Source of the DNA: Brachypodius melanocephalos
Lineage: Eukaryota; Chordata; Aves; Passeriformes; Pycnonotidae
Direction: 5' to 3'
Length of the DNA: 64,000 bases
NCBI GenBank assembly: GCA_013398615.1
Contig: VZSR01000520.1
Span: 26,228,539 to 26,292,538, forward strand
Of this stretch, positions 1 to 12,719 are shown piece after piece (positions within the stretch are counted from its first letter, which is position 1; the number at the start of each line of letters is the position of its first letter). Made by a program: the position numbers and the translations under genes. The notes beneath the pieces are model-generated. The model was not told where the DNA came from, did not search any database, and saw nothing but the letters and a program-made list of their open reading frames with translations.

Positions 1-1212
1 AAGCTCGCTCCAGCTTACATGGTTGTTTCCTTCTTGATTTCCCCTAAGAAGATTGCCAGTAAAGTGCCATGTATAGTGCAATCATCTTCAGGGTATGAAG
101 TCAGACCTCTCAGAGTTGAGAAGAAATGCCTATTATTAAAGTAAATCAAAGACGGATTTTATCCTTTGTTTTAAGCTTATATTTAGTATCTGTTTTCCAG
201 TCCAGTTACCTATGGAGCCATGAAGGGGTACATGGTTACACCATGCCCAAAACAATATCCTTTGTTTTACCTTCATATAAGACAAGTTTCTCTGACGATG
301 TTTTTTTCATTGTTTATTTGAATTTTAATTTTTCAAATTGATTTTTAGATGAGAAAAAAGTATGTGATGTAGAAAGGCCAGACCGGAATTACAGAACATG
401 AAATAATGGTTCCTTTGCACAAGTCCACAGCTGTAAACAGTATTTAATCTGAGAAGTAAAGGAATTAACTTACATGTGTTGTTTTCATATAGATTGTAAA
501 GCCATGGCTACCATGCAGAAATTGCTACCATGAATGGATTTTTCTTTCTCAATTAAAACAAAGTATTCGTGATGGTTTTCTTTTTATGTTCTTTTCACAG
601 TGTACACTGTGATTTAGTAGTGAGTCCAGTATCTATCACCCTGTCTTACAGCACCCCCAGCTTGTGTTCTTAATAAAATCCCTCCTACTAAAAGGTCAGG
701 GTCTCTGCACATGCCATTACTTATGTGCAAAGCCCAGTCCAGCTATGAGTGTGTATTTTGGAGCTGTCATCCTCAGAAGTTTTCAAGGGCGTTTTTCTTG
801 TCCACTATGGTTATATCTTACCTAAAATAAGACTTGCAGTATCATTAGGTAGTTATCCATATGCACAGTAGGCATGCACGATATTATCTCTGGGATTTTT
901 AGCTATGTATACAAACAAATGGAAACCATAAATGAAATCTTGACCCTGGGAAGTCAATTGCAGTTTTGTATCAATTAGTCTCACACTCTTATCATATGCC
1001 TTGGATTGTACTTTGAATAGGTAATTTTTTCTGTAATTTTCAGTATATCAGTATACTGCTTGGAAGAAGTATAGTATATTACAGAATAATACTGCAGATG
1101 ACGAAGAAACTTTGTCTCATCGTATCTAAGGTTAGATGAGCAAAATCTTAGTTCTCACTGAAATATGAGCATTTCATATAGATATTTTCTTACATAATGT
1201 GATAATTGATGA

Positions 1213-1366
1213 ATTATAGAATCGTAGGTTGGAAAGGACCTTAAAGGTCATCTAATTCCAATCCATCAACTTTGAGCAGAGACACCTTTCACTAGACCAG
1301 AGCAGTTGCTCAGAGCTCCATCCAGTCTGGCCTTGAACACCTCAGGGGATGGGCCCACTTCTATGG
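1213..1366 (-). mobile_element. CR1 LINE 3' end fragment
   Basis: Read on the + strand, this is the reverse complement of a CR1 3' end. A remnant of the terminal octamer repeat (TATAGAATCGTAG) leads into GGTTGGAAAGGACCTTAAAG, then the TCATCTAATTCCAA, CACTAGACCAG and GGCCTTGAACACCTC blocks. It is a 5'-truncated, non-coding fragment of about 150 bp, the usual state of CR1 copies in birds. It lies in intron DNA, antisense to MIPOL1. Confidence 0.85.
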
Positions 1367-3190
1367 GCAAATCTGCCTTTAATATGTGCTTGTGAAAGAG
1401 CAAACTGCTTGTTAAAGACTGCTGATACAGTGAGCTTCTTCCCAATGTGGTGTGACCACACAGTACAAGAATAAGGCATCACATCTCAGACATAATGATA
1501 TTGTTTGCTTTTATTGTAGTAAAATTAACCACATACATACCTAGTCTCAGCCAAATTACTATTGTATTCTTTCATTTTCTTTCTCAGAGCAATAAAAAGC
1601 TATTTGGTGATATTTTTTTTCTAATTGCACAATCTATGTAGTATTTGTTGTGATCTGTTGCTATCATCCAGGTCACAACAGGATCTCAGAAATGAGCAAC
1701 CATGCAAGCAATGTTCATGTGGTATGATAATGTATTCTCACTGGGGAATTTGTTGTGATGGAGACAGAAGTTTGAATGTTGCATAGTGACATGTTTTACA
1801 AGTCTGAAATACTCCTTAAAAATATTAAATTAGGGATAGCACAAGGGCTGAGTTGAGGAAGGTGACATGAGATAGACGTGAAGCACAACACTTCTTGAAA
1901 ACGACAATTTTATTTTGGAGTAAAAAGAAGATTATAGGGTTAAAATTTTTAATTCCAATTAGAAAAAACAAAAATACATTCTTTGTAAGGTAAATGAAAG
2001 TTATACAAGTTAAAAAGCCACTGTTGATGCTCTCACATCATGTATGTGAAAGCCCTTATTTCAGCTCCCTGATCCAAATTTGGCACCATCAAATATCTTG
2101 ATTGCTGAATTCTGGAGTTCTTCTTTTCCATGATGTATCCCTGTTTGTATGTGCCTTTACATATGTAGCCATTTAATAAAAAAATACTTTTGTCAGTCTC
2201 AGAGAGAGAGGACAGACAATGATAGTCACCAGAAACATGGGTAATGCACATGACTTTGGAGAGGCAAGCATTCTCACTGGGAGGAGTCCACCAGGCTGCC
2301 CAGAGTGGGTTAATGCAAGAAACTGGAACTCAGCATTAGGTTTCTGCATTCAAAACAAATGATCTAATCACATGGCTGGGGAGGAGTTCTCTCTTCTGTC
2401 AGAAATCCTGTCTGACATTCCTCAGAAATACTTCCATCTAAACCAGTGTATCTTTACGATGCAGTGAGATAATACTTTTTATTAAAAAAAAAAAAGTTTC
2501 ATTACAGATATTTATTTGGACCAACAGCAGTATTAGATTGTAGAGTAAAATATTATGATTAATTGTTTCATCCTGCTGCAAACTCATAAAGGTCATGTTT
2601 GCTGTTGAGATACCTTTCCTTTGTGCCCAAAGGGTATGTCAACCCGGGTGTGGTTGTGGCAGAGGGTTGGTGAGGGCTGCAACTTAAAGGCTGTTGGAGT
2701 TCCCACAATTTCCACCCTTACCCTGAAATTCATACACACAAATAACCCTCAGCTGGTTCTTCATTATATTTTTCTAGCTGTACTGATCCTCCACAGCAGT
2801 GCAGATCCATTAGGGATCAGTAATACAGTTGCTCCATTTACTCCAAGTTAAGACAGGCTTAGAAAAACTATTTCTGTTAGAAAATTGTGTGTTGAGAAAC
2901 AACTTTGCATGAATTTCAAATAATTTCAGTTACTATGCCAAACTTTTCCCACTCAGTTTATCTCCCAGAAGTTTTATTTGGTGAATATTGAAAGCTACAT
3001 TTCAAACTTCAAAAATAAAGCATTTGATTTTTACATTTTAAATTTGGGCTTGCTGTTGTTAATGATATATTTCATGATGTATCAGTATTTTCTAACAACT
3101 ACTATAGTAAGTTCTAATTTTACCTTTTAATTTTTAAAATCATCAAAGCCAGCTGATACTTAAATGCTAGTTGAAACATTTGATCTAATT

Positions 3191-3461
3191 TTCTAGGTCA
3201 ACGTGTGCCCTTTCCTATTGTAATGAAACAATTTGACACTTCAGCACTGTGATTAAAAAAAAAAAAAAAAAAAAGATTGCTTAGTGTGTTATTAGAGTGC
3301 TAGCCATTTTCAGTCCTCTCGTGGTAGCTGGAGTCTTTTTCTTGACCCTGAAAACCTCTGATCCCTTAATTAATGAGACAAGTGCGTATATTCTTTTCTA
3401 GATCAAAGCGCCACCTAATTCTATTGTTGGTGAAACAGTTTGATATGTTGACACTTTGATA
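3191..3461 (+). repeat. Diverged direct repeat pair (about 64 bp units)
   Basis: The segment at about 3191-3254 resembles the segment at about 3395-3461. Both start TTCTAG(G/A)TCAA, share CTATTG, then (T)GAAACA(A/G)TTTGA, then CACT(G/T)TGAT. By eye the identity is roughly 70% with small indels. The units lie about 205 bp apart, separated by a 20-A run (3255-3274) and unrelated sequence. A shorter related piece, TTGAAACATTTGATC, precedes the first unit. I do not recognise the family. It may be an old tandem duplication or an ancient transposon. Confidence 0.5.
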
Positions 3462-6400
3462 CAGAAAATAAGATGAGCTGTTGTAATCTGCACTAAGTAG
3501 CAGCTGCTAATGTAAAAATAACAGAACGGTTAGAAGTTGGATCTCACATGTGTCACAACATGACCTGCTCTATCAGGCAGTATGTATTTCTCTTACTGAC
3601 ATGATGTGTAAAATGTAAAAGCCTTAAAAATAGTATAAGATTAAAATATTTCTTCAGTTATTTAATTTTTTTTTGCAGAGTTGGGGGTTTTTTGCATGTT
3701 CATTCTAAGTCAGAATGAAAGAAACCTTTATTTGCCTTCCCAATCTCTTGCTGCTCTGAGAGGATACCTGAGCTCTTCCTATCCAGTTAGCCTGCCAATA
3801 TCAGCAGAAACATACTTCTTCCTCACAAGAAATGGGAGCAATTCTCTGTTGTCTGTTTGAGGCTAGACTCTGTTTCAGACTCCAGATAACTTAGGACCTT
3901 GAGCAGAAAGACATCTTACTGCCATTTTTCTCCTTTTCCTGTTTGCAGCTCTACCAAATGTGAATGACTGAGGCCATAAATTGTAGAAATTAATGTGGAG
4001 ACTCCTCAGATTTCTCACCCAACCTTCTTCTAATCCACAGGAATATCCAGTGTCAGTAGAAAGTGAGATGTTGGTAGTGACTGTTAATGAGTGAAGGAAT
4101 ACTCGTGCATTAACACATATCTCAGTCAAGCCAAGGGAAATTGCACTGGGTAGAAAGGGTGCCCATTCCAATTGAGTCAGTCGTAATTTCCATATAAATA
4201 AAGTACAAATAAGTTGTCCACAAGAAGGGTACTTATTAAGCAAGGAAGTTAGACCTTAGAAAACAGGAGATATAGAGACAAGTGACAATTGCCTGAGGTT
4301 AAGCTAAATTTGCCGTTGGAAAGGAAATGGAGACAATAGTGTAACAACTGAAATGAGAACAAGGAAAGAGAAAATATACCATTGGTCTGAGAATGGCATG
4401 GGAGATCAGGGGTAATTCTGAATTAGGTCTGAAAGGGTGTGATTTTAATTTTTTGTTTCTCTCAGCATCGGGCAATGAAGAGGCCAGCTGTGAGGACAAG
4501 GGTTAAGAAAAGTGAATGTATGCAAATGGAGTACGTGATAGCTGTTCAGTAGATTATCATGCTTGCATTGGGTTAATGGATGGTTTCCATCCCCAGTTCT
4601 GAAAAAGCTGGCACTTGAAATTCCAGGAATGATAGTAAAGTCCTTTAATAAATCTTATGAGGCCGTGTGCAGTGTAATATGACAGGGAATTAGCAGAGGC
4701 AGCATCTATATTTAGAAGGGCAAAAAATGTAATTTTGACAACTGTAGGCCAGTTAGTCTTTATTGTGAGGCTTCAGAGTAAATTTGGAAGAAAAATGTTT
4801 TTAAAGCATGGATCCATCAAGAGTGAATTGAAGTACAGTTTTCACACAAGAATGATCATGCAATAATTCTCCTTTGATATGATAACTGGTTATTTAGACA
4901 AGGAAACATTATTAATATAACCTGACACATAAGCTTATAGGTTGTGCCATATGTAAAATTATTAATTACAGTGGGGAATGTGTATATTGTTATTTTACAA
5001 GCAGGCACAAGCTTAATGTGGGAAATGCTGCTTGCTGTTAACTGGGTTCATCCAGCGTCTCTTGTTTGGAAGAATGAGCACGTTTAGTTCATGTCTGTCT
5101 GCAAAATGTCATGTACCCATGAAGGAGATGAGGGATTAGTCAAAGGCAATAAGGAACTAGTTAGCAGGAAGGCAGCAGCAAATAGTTTTGAAGGAAGAAA
5201 TGTTAAGGTCCAGGGATTTCACTAGTGGAATTTCTCTCCAATTTCTTACCAGTTGGTGCTGAACCAGTTTTCTTTAATGCTGTCATTGAGAACCTTTGGC
5301 ATGAAGAGCAGCAGTGTATCAACAAAATCGCTTGATTATACAGAGCTGGGAGTTGTTTTTAATAAGACATGGAGATATTATTAATACAAAGTAGGTTCAA
5401 GCTGTCTTGCAGAAAGATTGAGATGGCCTCAAGTACTGGAAAAACAAAAGCAGTGGGGCGGAATTTTGGTGCCAGGTGTAAAGTATTATCTTTTCAGGAT
5501 GAGTAAGAGTTTCCATTGTCACCTGGGTAATACCAGTGTGCAGGAGAACAGGCTGGAGGGTGACTGTGAGCAAAAAGAGTGCAAGAATGTGGCAGGTTTC
5601 CACTGGCATTAGTACAGAGTACTAAGGAAAGATGTGTTTAAATTGATCAAGATAATGAAGACTCTGCTCAGTGAGAGGTAACAGAAAAGGCTGTTTGTTT
5701 AGCCTATCTCAGAAAGGAAAAATAAATGCTTATTATAAATATATATATAGTTAGGAATATATCTGCTGTCTGTAAATGCTTGAGAAAATAAATCAATTAA
5801 AAATAAAGCTATGAAACTTTATTAGTCAAGTTAATTGGATTTTTTTCTCTTCTATTGGATATTGAAAAGTCTTACAAAGGCCATCTCTCACACAAGGGTG
5901 AGGTTCCAAAGAGAACCTGACAGGATAGGATGCTGTGAATTCTTACCACTTTCAATTTAGGTTAGTGTTGAGGGTGCTCATGTTTGCCCTAGAGGAATTA
6001 GGAAAAGATAAAAAAAAGTTTTACCCTCTGTTTTCCTTCGCTTAAGTCTTGTATTTTTCCAGACTTTGTGGTAAGAAAACACATGACATTGTTCATTTAA
6101 ATGTTTTGAAACAAAAGCAACAGCAAAAAGATTAGTACTGAGATTTTCTTTAGTTGAGGTCAGCTATTTTAAGTTTGATAGGCAGGAATTAGATTTTATA
6201 TTTAATTGGAAAATTTAAATTTTCACCAAATGACTACTAAAATGCAAAATGGGAAAGTAAAGAAACAATAATTCTCTTTTGCAGGAAGGTGGAAGGGGGA
6301 CAGAGAATGGGAAAGGATTTATCCACATTAAACCTAATATGAAAGTGTAGGAACTTCTGGACAAAACAAAATCTTCAGAAGTATTTTTCACAGTATCCAA

Positions 6401-8009
6401 GTGATCAGAATACCCTTCCACAGTTAAACAGGAACTTTGCTGAGAGTGACACCTTTGCCAAAAGGTGACCAAGCTCACCTCTAAAGAGACCTTTTTAGGG
6501 GAAACCACCACCAGAGGAACCAGAGTGTAGTTCTTCTTGCTTGCTTCTTCTTTACCCTGCCTTCCAAAACAATTTAATCAAAACAAAGCAGTTTCTGTGA
6601 AAAGTTCTGATTTCCACAGTCTGACATTTTCCAGAGGAACAATATTTTGTTAAAAAGTTCTCAAGCAGCTATTGTTATTACTAGAGGTGAGCTCATGCAG
6701 GATTTTTGCCATATGCACTGTGGATGGATTTCAATATACATTTAGGAGTCTTCCAAATTTTTTGTAGTAGAGCAGATGCCATTATTTTAGTTAACAATTT
6801 AACTTTGTGATGGGCATTGTTTTGCTTTCCTTCTTCTAGTGAAGGAAGATATCTCTGCCTTGTGAGGATATTTGATTAATTTATATGTGTTTACCACCCT
6901 TCTCGCCTGTGAACAATGGGTCATTTCGTTGCATGGCTGCACGCTGTGCACAGAGACTCTCATGCTTGGATTTTTGTTGGTCTCATGGAGCTTCCTAGTA
7001 TCAACTCTACTAGACGTTACTGAGGAGGCTAACAAACGTCTATTTTTCTTCCCTTCACTTTTTGTAGTTCTTGGATTTGTTGGGTTTTTTTTAAATCCAA
7101 AGAACCTGATTCTGCTGTTATTTTTATTGGTACAAACCCAGATGCAAACCTAGTCAAATCAGTGCCATTTCTTCTGCTGAAAAACTGACATAAATAATAG
7201 TCTTAAGACTCCAGTGCCTCTGACTCTTGTCCTGAGAGGCAAGTGGAACATTAGGTGTGTTTTTTATGATAGTTCTCCAAAGAGACTAGCCGTTAATCTC
7301 TCTGAGTAGGTGTGTCAGCTGCAAACATTTCCTTCCAGTCTACCATTTCAATCACACTTCACAGTACACTGAAAATTGGCAAGGATGTTAATTACTGGCC
7401 TCTAGAACAAACCACCTACTTTGATTCAAGCGTGTTTTCCAATTTTTAAGAATGTTGTTTCACCTACAGAACAGTATAATTACAGAAAATAGCTTGGTTT
7501 GGCTAACATCTTGTGTTATATGAGTTCTGCTTGCAAGGCAGCAAGCTACACCAGGCAAGAGGCTCACCTGCAGAGGATTTTAACCTCTTGCTGACAGAAG
7601 TTAGGGCTTGCCAGCATCCAGTACATTGTTTTCAGTATCAGCAGCTCAAAACCACTGTCACTCAGATGTTAAACATTAACGCTTTCTGCTTTTAAAGCTG
7701 AAGGAACACCCCCCCCCCATATAGTAAGAAAGTTTTTATTCACCAGGGAACTTCCTGTTAAGATTTTATGGATGTCTCTCACAGTAGCAATTACAGCAGT
7801 GGGTCCTGTACCTGGGCAGTGCAAAACTCTGGGTGCAACATGACCCACCAAGCAGCACGGTTCAGAGACTGCTTGTGTAGCTGCATTTGTGCAATGCAGA
7901 GTTCAATAAAATTTGCCAGGAATCAGCCAAGTATCCAGGACATGATTAATCAACCAGCAGAATGAATTGCCCATAGATGACTGGGAGTTGACAGTAAACA
8001 GTAAAACAC

Positions 8010-8165
8010 CTGCCTTGAAGACTTACAGTCTTAAGAGACAAACAGGAAACAGAAGCAAGTGGGAGCCCTGTTTTAGGAGAGAGATTTTGAGGCATACAGG
8101 CAGAGCTGTTCATGATTATACAGTGAATTTGGCAGACTTAGAGGCTGAACTATGTGCATTTCCCT
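8010..8165 (-). mobile_element. MIR-like ancient SINE relic
   Basis: The + strand shows, in order, the usual landmarks of an inverted amniote MIR-type SINE: a CTTACAGTCTTAAGAGACAA-like lead, a GATTTTGAGGCATACAGGCAG segment corresponding to the family's AAACTGAGGCACAGAG, then GATTATACAGTGAATTTGGC corresponding to AAGGTCACACAGTGAATCTGGC. Divergence is high. The call rests on the order of several short motifs and not on one long match. Confidence 0.5.
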
Positions 8166-8689
8166 TCATGGGTTTGTAGCTCATATAACAGGTCTTTAAT
8201 TTACCAAGAAACTTTTCCGCAACACTGTCCTGAAGAGTTGGCAGAACCCACAGTTGGCATTTCTCACACATGTGCCTCTTGGTTAAGGGCCCTACAGTTT
8301 GTACAATTAATAACTTACAGCGTGAATTAAAAACATTGGAAAACAGCCCAATGCTCAGGCTCATGTGTCAAGGAATTGCTGTGGAAGCCTGATCTTATTT
8401 GTTGTTACAACAATAAATCATCTGCTGATTTAAAAATAATTTATATGGTATCTTGGCCCTCAAGGCAGTCCTGCAGTGCTATTGAAACTGGACCTTTAAA
8501 ATTAATGGTAATTAAGCTATAGACCCATATTAAATATGCATGAATACTTACTTCCTACCTCCTCTGTAACTGTAAGGCCTGTTGAGGCTGGCTACCTTCC
8601 TGACTTACAAGCCACATGCTGCAATTCCCATTATAGTCATGAGTCACACTCCTTTCAGTGTGAATCAAGGATGGGAGGGGGGTTCACAG

Positions 8690-8955
8690 ATGGGAGATGA
8701 CAGTGATTGCTCAGGGATTCTCTCACCCCTCTATAAACCAAATGCTGGGTGAGAATTCACCCAGAGTCCAGCGTGTGCTGTCAGTGCCAGTCTCTGCAGT
8801 CCCTGCTGCTGCTCAGGGTCGTGCTTACCCAGCAGCTCCTCTGCTGCTGGCATCAGCCAGGGGCTGCCACCATGGAACTGCCCTTAACAGCCAGGGAGCC
8901 CCATGCAGGCCAGAGTCATGTGTTCATGGCTAAGGGCTTTGCTTCACTTTCTGTG
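8690..8955. other. GC-richer islet, unclassified
   Basis: This stretch is clearly richer in GC than its AT-rich surroundings, with many CTGCTG and CAGCC words and few CpGs. It includes a textbook Kozak context, GCCACCATGG, at 8866-8875. The frame that follows closes after about 30 codons and resembles nothing I know. No splice-site arrangement or repeat family explains the islet. It could be an unrecognised old LTR or simply compositional noise. Confidence 0.4.
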
Positions 8956-9170
8956 TGTTGAGCAACAGTTTTGCAGTATAGCAACACATATGTATCGTAT
9001 GGAATATGTTTGCTGGTAACCACTTGGCTGAACTGAAAAGTTCTAACCTTAGATATTCAAAAAATTACTGTATACATGGGAGAAGCCATTCAAAACATAA
9101 TTCTGCTAGGGGAAAAACCTAGAAACCATTTCAATGCTCGAAAAAGAAAGACTATTTCAGAAGAATTAAA

Positions 9171-9759
9171 TGGGCTGGGATAGTGCTTGTTTTTTTCCTG
9201 GTAGCTGATACAGTGCTCTATTTTAGATTCAGTATGCAAATAATGTTGGTGACTGATGTTTTAGATGTTGCTAAGTGGTGCTTGCCCCAAGTCAAGGACT
9301 TTCAGTGTTTCCTACACTGCCAGTGAGAAGGTACACAAAAAACTGGGAGGGAGCATGGTCAGGACAACTGACCAAAGTGGCCAAAGGGACATTTTGTGTG
9401 ATAGAATATCATGCCCAGTATATAAAATGGGGGGAGTTACCAGGAAAAAGTGTGATCATGGCTCAGGGATGGGCTTGGCATTATTAGTCAGCACATGGTG
9501 AACAGTTGGTGCATCACTTGTCTGTCTTGGGATTTATCTCCCTCTGTCCCTCTCCTTTTTATTATAATTACTCTTATTAATATCACTATTATTATTATCA
9601 TTTGCTTTTTTTTCAATTGTTTAACTATTCTTATCTCAATGAACAAGTTTGATTTTCTTTTCTTTCCTGATTCTCCTCACCATGCCATCAGTGGGAGGGA
9701 GGAGAAGTGACCAAGCAGCTGCATGGTACTTAGTTCCTAGCTGGAGTTAAAGCACAACA
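9171..9759 (+). mobile_element. Solo LTR, avian ERVL-type (family A), sense orientation
   Basis: The copy begins at GGCTGGGATAG, near the family's 5' end. It continues through GTAGCTGATACAGTGCT, the TGTTGCTAAGTGGTGCTT block, GACCAAAGTGGCCAAAGGGA and a TATA box (TATATAAAA at 9419-9427). A CATGGTGAACAG...GTGCATCACTTG region and the characteristic ATT-rich stretch (about 9560-9602) follow, then CTTATCTCAATGAACAAGTT. It ends in CAGCTGCATGGTACTTAGTT and ...GCACAACA. At about 590 bp it is nearly full length. No internal retroviral sequence flanks it and I found no clean target-site duplication. It ends 130 bp upstream of exon A. Confidence 0.85.
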
Positions 9760-9889
9760 CTCTGTTACATGACAATATAACTCTATGTGTGCAATTGTAA
9801 TGGTTGAAATGATTGCACAGATTGATATATTTTTTAAAAAATATGGATATTCTGAATAAATTGGTTATCTGTCATTTATCATTTCACAG

Positions 9890-9984
9890 GCAGAATTGAT
9901 AGCTTTGCAACAAGGAAAGGAAGCTGCTCTTCAACAGTGCAAAAAACTAGAAGAGGAAATCCAAACATTGCGTGTTTATTACAG
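9890..9984 (+). CDS. MIPOL1: MIPOL1 coding exon A (third from last)
   Basis: This 95-nt exon lies between an acceptor (CATTTATCATTTCACAG, AG at 9888-9889) and a donor, GTAAAA, at 9985. It is read from phase 0 and encodes AELIALQQGKEAALQQ followed by CKKLEEEIQTLRVYY plus two bases of the next codon, which exon B completes as Ser. MIPOL1 is a coiled-coil protein of about 440 residues. In humans the gene was found disrupted by a translocation in a patient with mirror-image polydactyly, and it has been proposed as a tumour suppressor. Its molecular role is poorly defined. The QYKKLEEEIQTLRVYYS block of the human protein, as I recall it, is almost identical here, with Cys for Tyr. The charged, Leu-rich, heptad-like pattern fits a coiled coil. 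The donor lacks G at +5. Confidence 0.93.
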
Positions 9985-11647
9985 GTAAAATGATTGATTC
10001 TAATATGAATGAGTGACTCATAGGGGAAATTTTCTGTACGATGTCTGACTGAGGAAATGGCCTTATCAAATAGGTATTTGTTGGAAAAATGTGAATACAT
10101 CAATGAATCAAAGCCTGCATTTCTGCTTTACTGCTCACCAACCATCTCTTTGAAATAGGAGTCCTTTTCTTATAGCCTGAATTTTGTATTAGTTTCTTCT
10201 AAGGGAAGTGAAAAGTTGGTGATGGTTGATTTTCACACTAAAAAGCTGTGCTATGGCAATGTGATCACTTTAAAACACATGGACAAAAAAAAACAGATTA
10301 CATAAATACTTGTTTCTTCCCTGATTGTTTGCACATACCTAACTTAGTCGATATAGATTTTAAAATAATAAAATCTGTAATTCTGAAAGACTGTTTTCTT
10401 CTTCAACCCCAATATATGTGCCTTTTAATTCCTTATTAAAGGAATTCTGTAGCAGTATGTAGAATGAGAGAAATAGCCATTCTCATTAATTTAGGTGGGC
10501 TGAACATTTGCATGGATCAGTGGGTTTTAGTCCCTAAGGAAAACCTCTGTGTGGTCCAGTGAAGGAGTTAGGTTGTTTTATGGAGTGATGTTGGGTTACA
10601 GCTCTCATTTCATCCTGACCTCTTGTGTGAGAGGGGATACAGAGCTGCCAGCAGGTTAAAGGCTGGAGAATTGGCATCAACACAGCAGAAAATTGTGAAT
10701 CTGAAGGCTGAATGTCTGTGATGAGGGATGTGGGCTACAGAGGTAAATAATAAATATAGTGTGAATACTATGCTCATTGGAAATAAAGAGAACTAGTTAT
10801 TTATGTCTAAAAAGCATTTGCAATAGCAGAACTGTGTATGTTTTCAGTGTTTCAGCATTCAAAAGTGAAAAATACTCGGGTTTCTAGAGGTTTTTCAAGT
10901 TTCCCTTTCTCATTAAGTTTATTAAAACCTTAGAGGGAAGTTTCAAAAACAGCTTTTGTTCCTAAATCTCATAGGCATTTATTTAAAGCCTGTTAATAGT
11001 GAATAGAAACCCCAAGCAATTTGGGATTATTGCATTTAATGAATTTGGTCAGCATTTAGTGTGTGCACAAATTATGGTATGATTTACCAAGCTAGAAAGA
11101 ATTTATTATGGTGCCCTTATTACTCTTTTTAATGGTTTTTTTTTCTTTTAATAATTTAAAAACTGAAAAGCAATTTTTTAATTGATATTTTTGAAATTAA
11201 GATTTTGCTTGCATTGGTCTATGCACATTGTAGGAGACTTTTCACTGATTTTTAAGTTATATTTTTGGCATAGCCTATCAAGTTTGCACTAACATACAAT
11301 GTTTAACAAGAATAGTAGGCAGCAACGGCCATTTACTTGTGTAAATGCTTTAAATCCCACTAATATTAACAGTAATTGTTTGCAGAAATCAGCATTAGAA
11401 TGTACCATGTTATTAACTTACGGCTCTTAATTTGAACAGTCAAAATTTCACTGTAAAGTTGGCTGATGGCATTTGCAAAGTCTATCCATAAGATAGATGC
11501 TCACCTGATTATCCCCTAGGGCAAGAACAATTTTGTCACTACTGATTTATACATGTTGTAACATCTAAAGTAGAAGATTTTATCTCCTACCTAGCTCACT
11601 GTTCTAGAGGCTAATGTGTTCCAAAGTGGACCCACAGAGTGACTGCT

Positions 11648-11805
11648 TGAGGTTGGCAAGGACCTCTGGAGGTCGTCTTGTCCAACCTCTGCTCAAGCAG
11701 GGCCACTGAGACCTGGTTGCCCAGGAGCACATTCAGAGGGGTTTTGAATGTCTTTAAGTATGGAGATTCCACAACCTCTCTGTATGGAAACACTGTCTTA
11801 AGCAT
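11648..11805 (-). mobile_element. CR1 LINE 3' end fragment
   Basis: The + strand reads GAGGTTGGCAAGGACCTCTG, then GTCTTGTCCAACCTCTGCTC, AAGCAGGGCCACTGAGACC, TGGTTGCCCAGGA, GGGGTTTTGAATGTCTTTAA and GATTCCACAACCTCTCTG. This is the standard order of an inverted CR1 3' region. The terminal octamer repeats are missing at the left edge. It belongs to a different CR1 subgroup from the copy at 1.2 kb, since it has the GACCTCTGGAG variant. Confidence 0.88.
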
Positions 11806-12719
11806 CTAAAGACATGACTTGAAAAGCCAGAGGCCACCTGGAGCTGTACCTGCAAGGGTTGTAAAAGGCAACAAGGGCTCCTATAAGTGCAAAGCAGCAA
11901 CGTTTGATGTCTCAGGCCTATCTTTTGACTTGGTTAGAAATTAGTTGCACCATTATGAGGATTCTTACGAACTTCTTAACATTTTGGTTACAGTTTCCTT
12001 TAAGTTACATGAACGTCTGCAGCCCTAATCATCCAACAGTGTGACAGTACTTTAAACACATGCCAAATGAGACAGAAAAGAATATATGTTACGTGTGCAT
12101 AAAGCTTTGGGAACTGTACCAGGCCGAGGGTGGGATGGCCACAGTAATTGTGAATGACAAGGTAGGCAGTGCATTTCCCAAGCCATCCCAAATGAATGAA
12201 AATTTGCACTTTGTTTTGTATGTGGACGAGATGCATGTCTAGATGTCTGCTGGGTCTTTTTATTTCCTCATAGTGCTTGTCATGCTATGGTAATCTAGAA
12301 TCAGCACTGAGAGTGTTTTTAGACAGTCTGTTTTGAACTGAGGTGGACGCTTGCTGCTTTGATCCAAGTGAGTTAGCTATATGATGTGCTGTTCAAGACT
12401 GCATTCCCTGGAGTTACTTCTCTTTTTTGGATTTTAGAATTCCCCAGTGAGCAAAATACAGGCTTCCACACATGCTCCAATCTTCATCTGAACTGTAAAG
12501 CTGCAATGTGACAATGCCAGATGCACTTTTTCTCCACCTACTGTTCTCTTATATCTTCACCAGATTCTTACACTTTCTGTCTTGAGCCCCAGCATGACAG
12601 GGGCTTAAGAATTTTGGCTCCCTTAGTAACTTCTCCTTTTGCTCCTAGGTCTTCCCTGGCCTTACAAAAAGCATTTCTCCTACTTTATTCTTTTTCTCTT
12701 TTTTTTTAACTGAGATTTC

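Larger units (their letters stand above)
1..9889 (+). other. MIPOL1: 3' part of an upstream MIPOL1 intron (5' end outside window)
   Basis: This non-coding DNA precedes the first recognisable exon and ends in the acceptor tract just before 9890. I compared the frames with the upstream part of MIPOL1 as I recall it, which is rich in E/R/K coiled-coil segments, and found no matching exon. Open frames here are short and lack family signatures. The stretch holds a CR1 tail, a diverged direct repeat near 3.2-3.5 kb, a MIR-like relic near 8.1 kb, a GC-richer islet at about 8.69-8.95 kb, and an ERVL-type LTR that ends 130 bp before the exon. The remainder is AT-rich sequence in which I see nothing specific. 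Confidence 0.75.
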
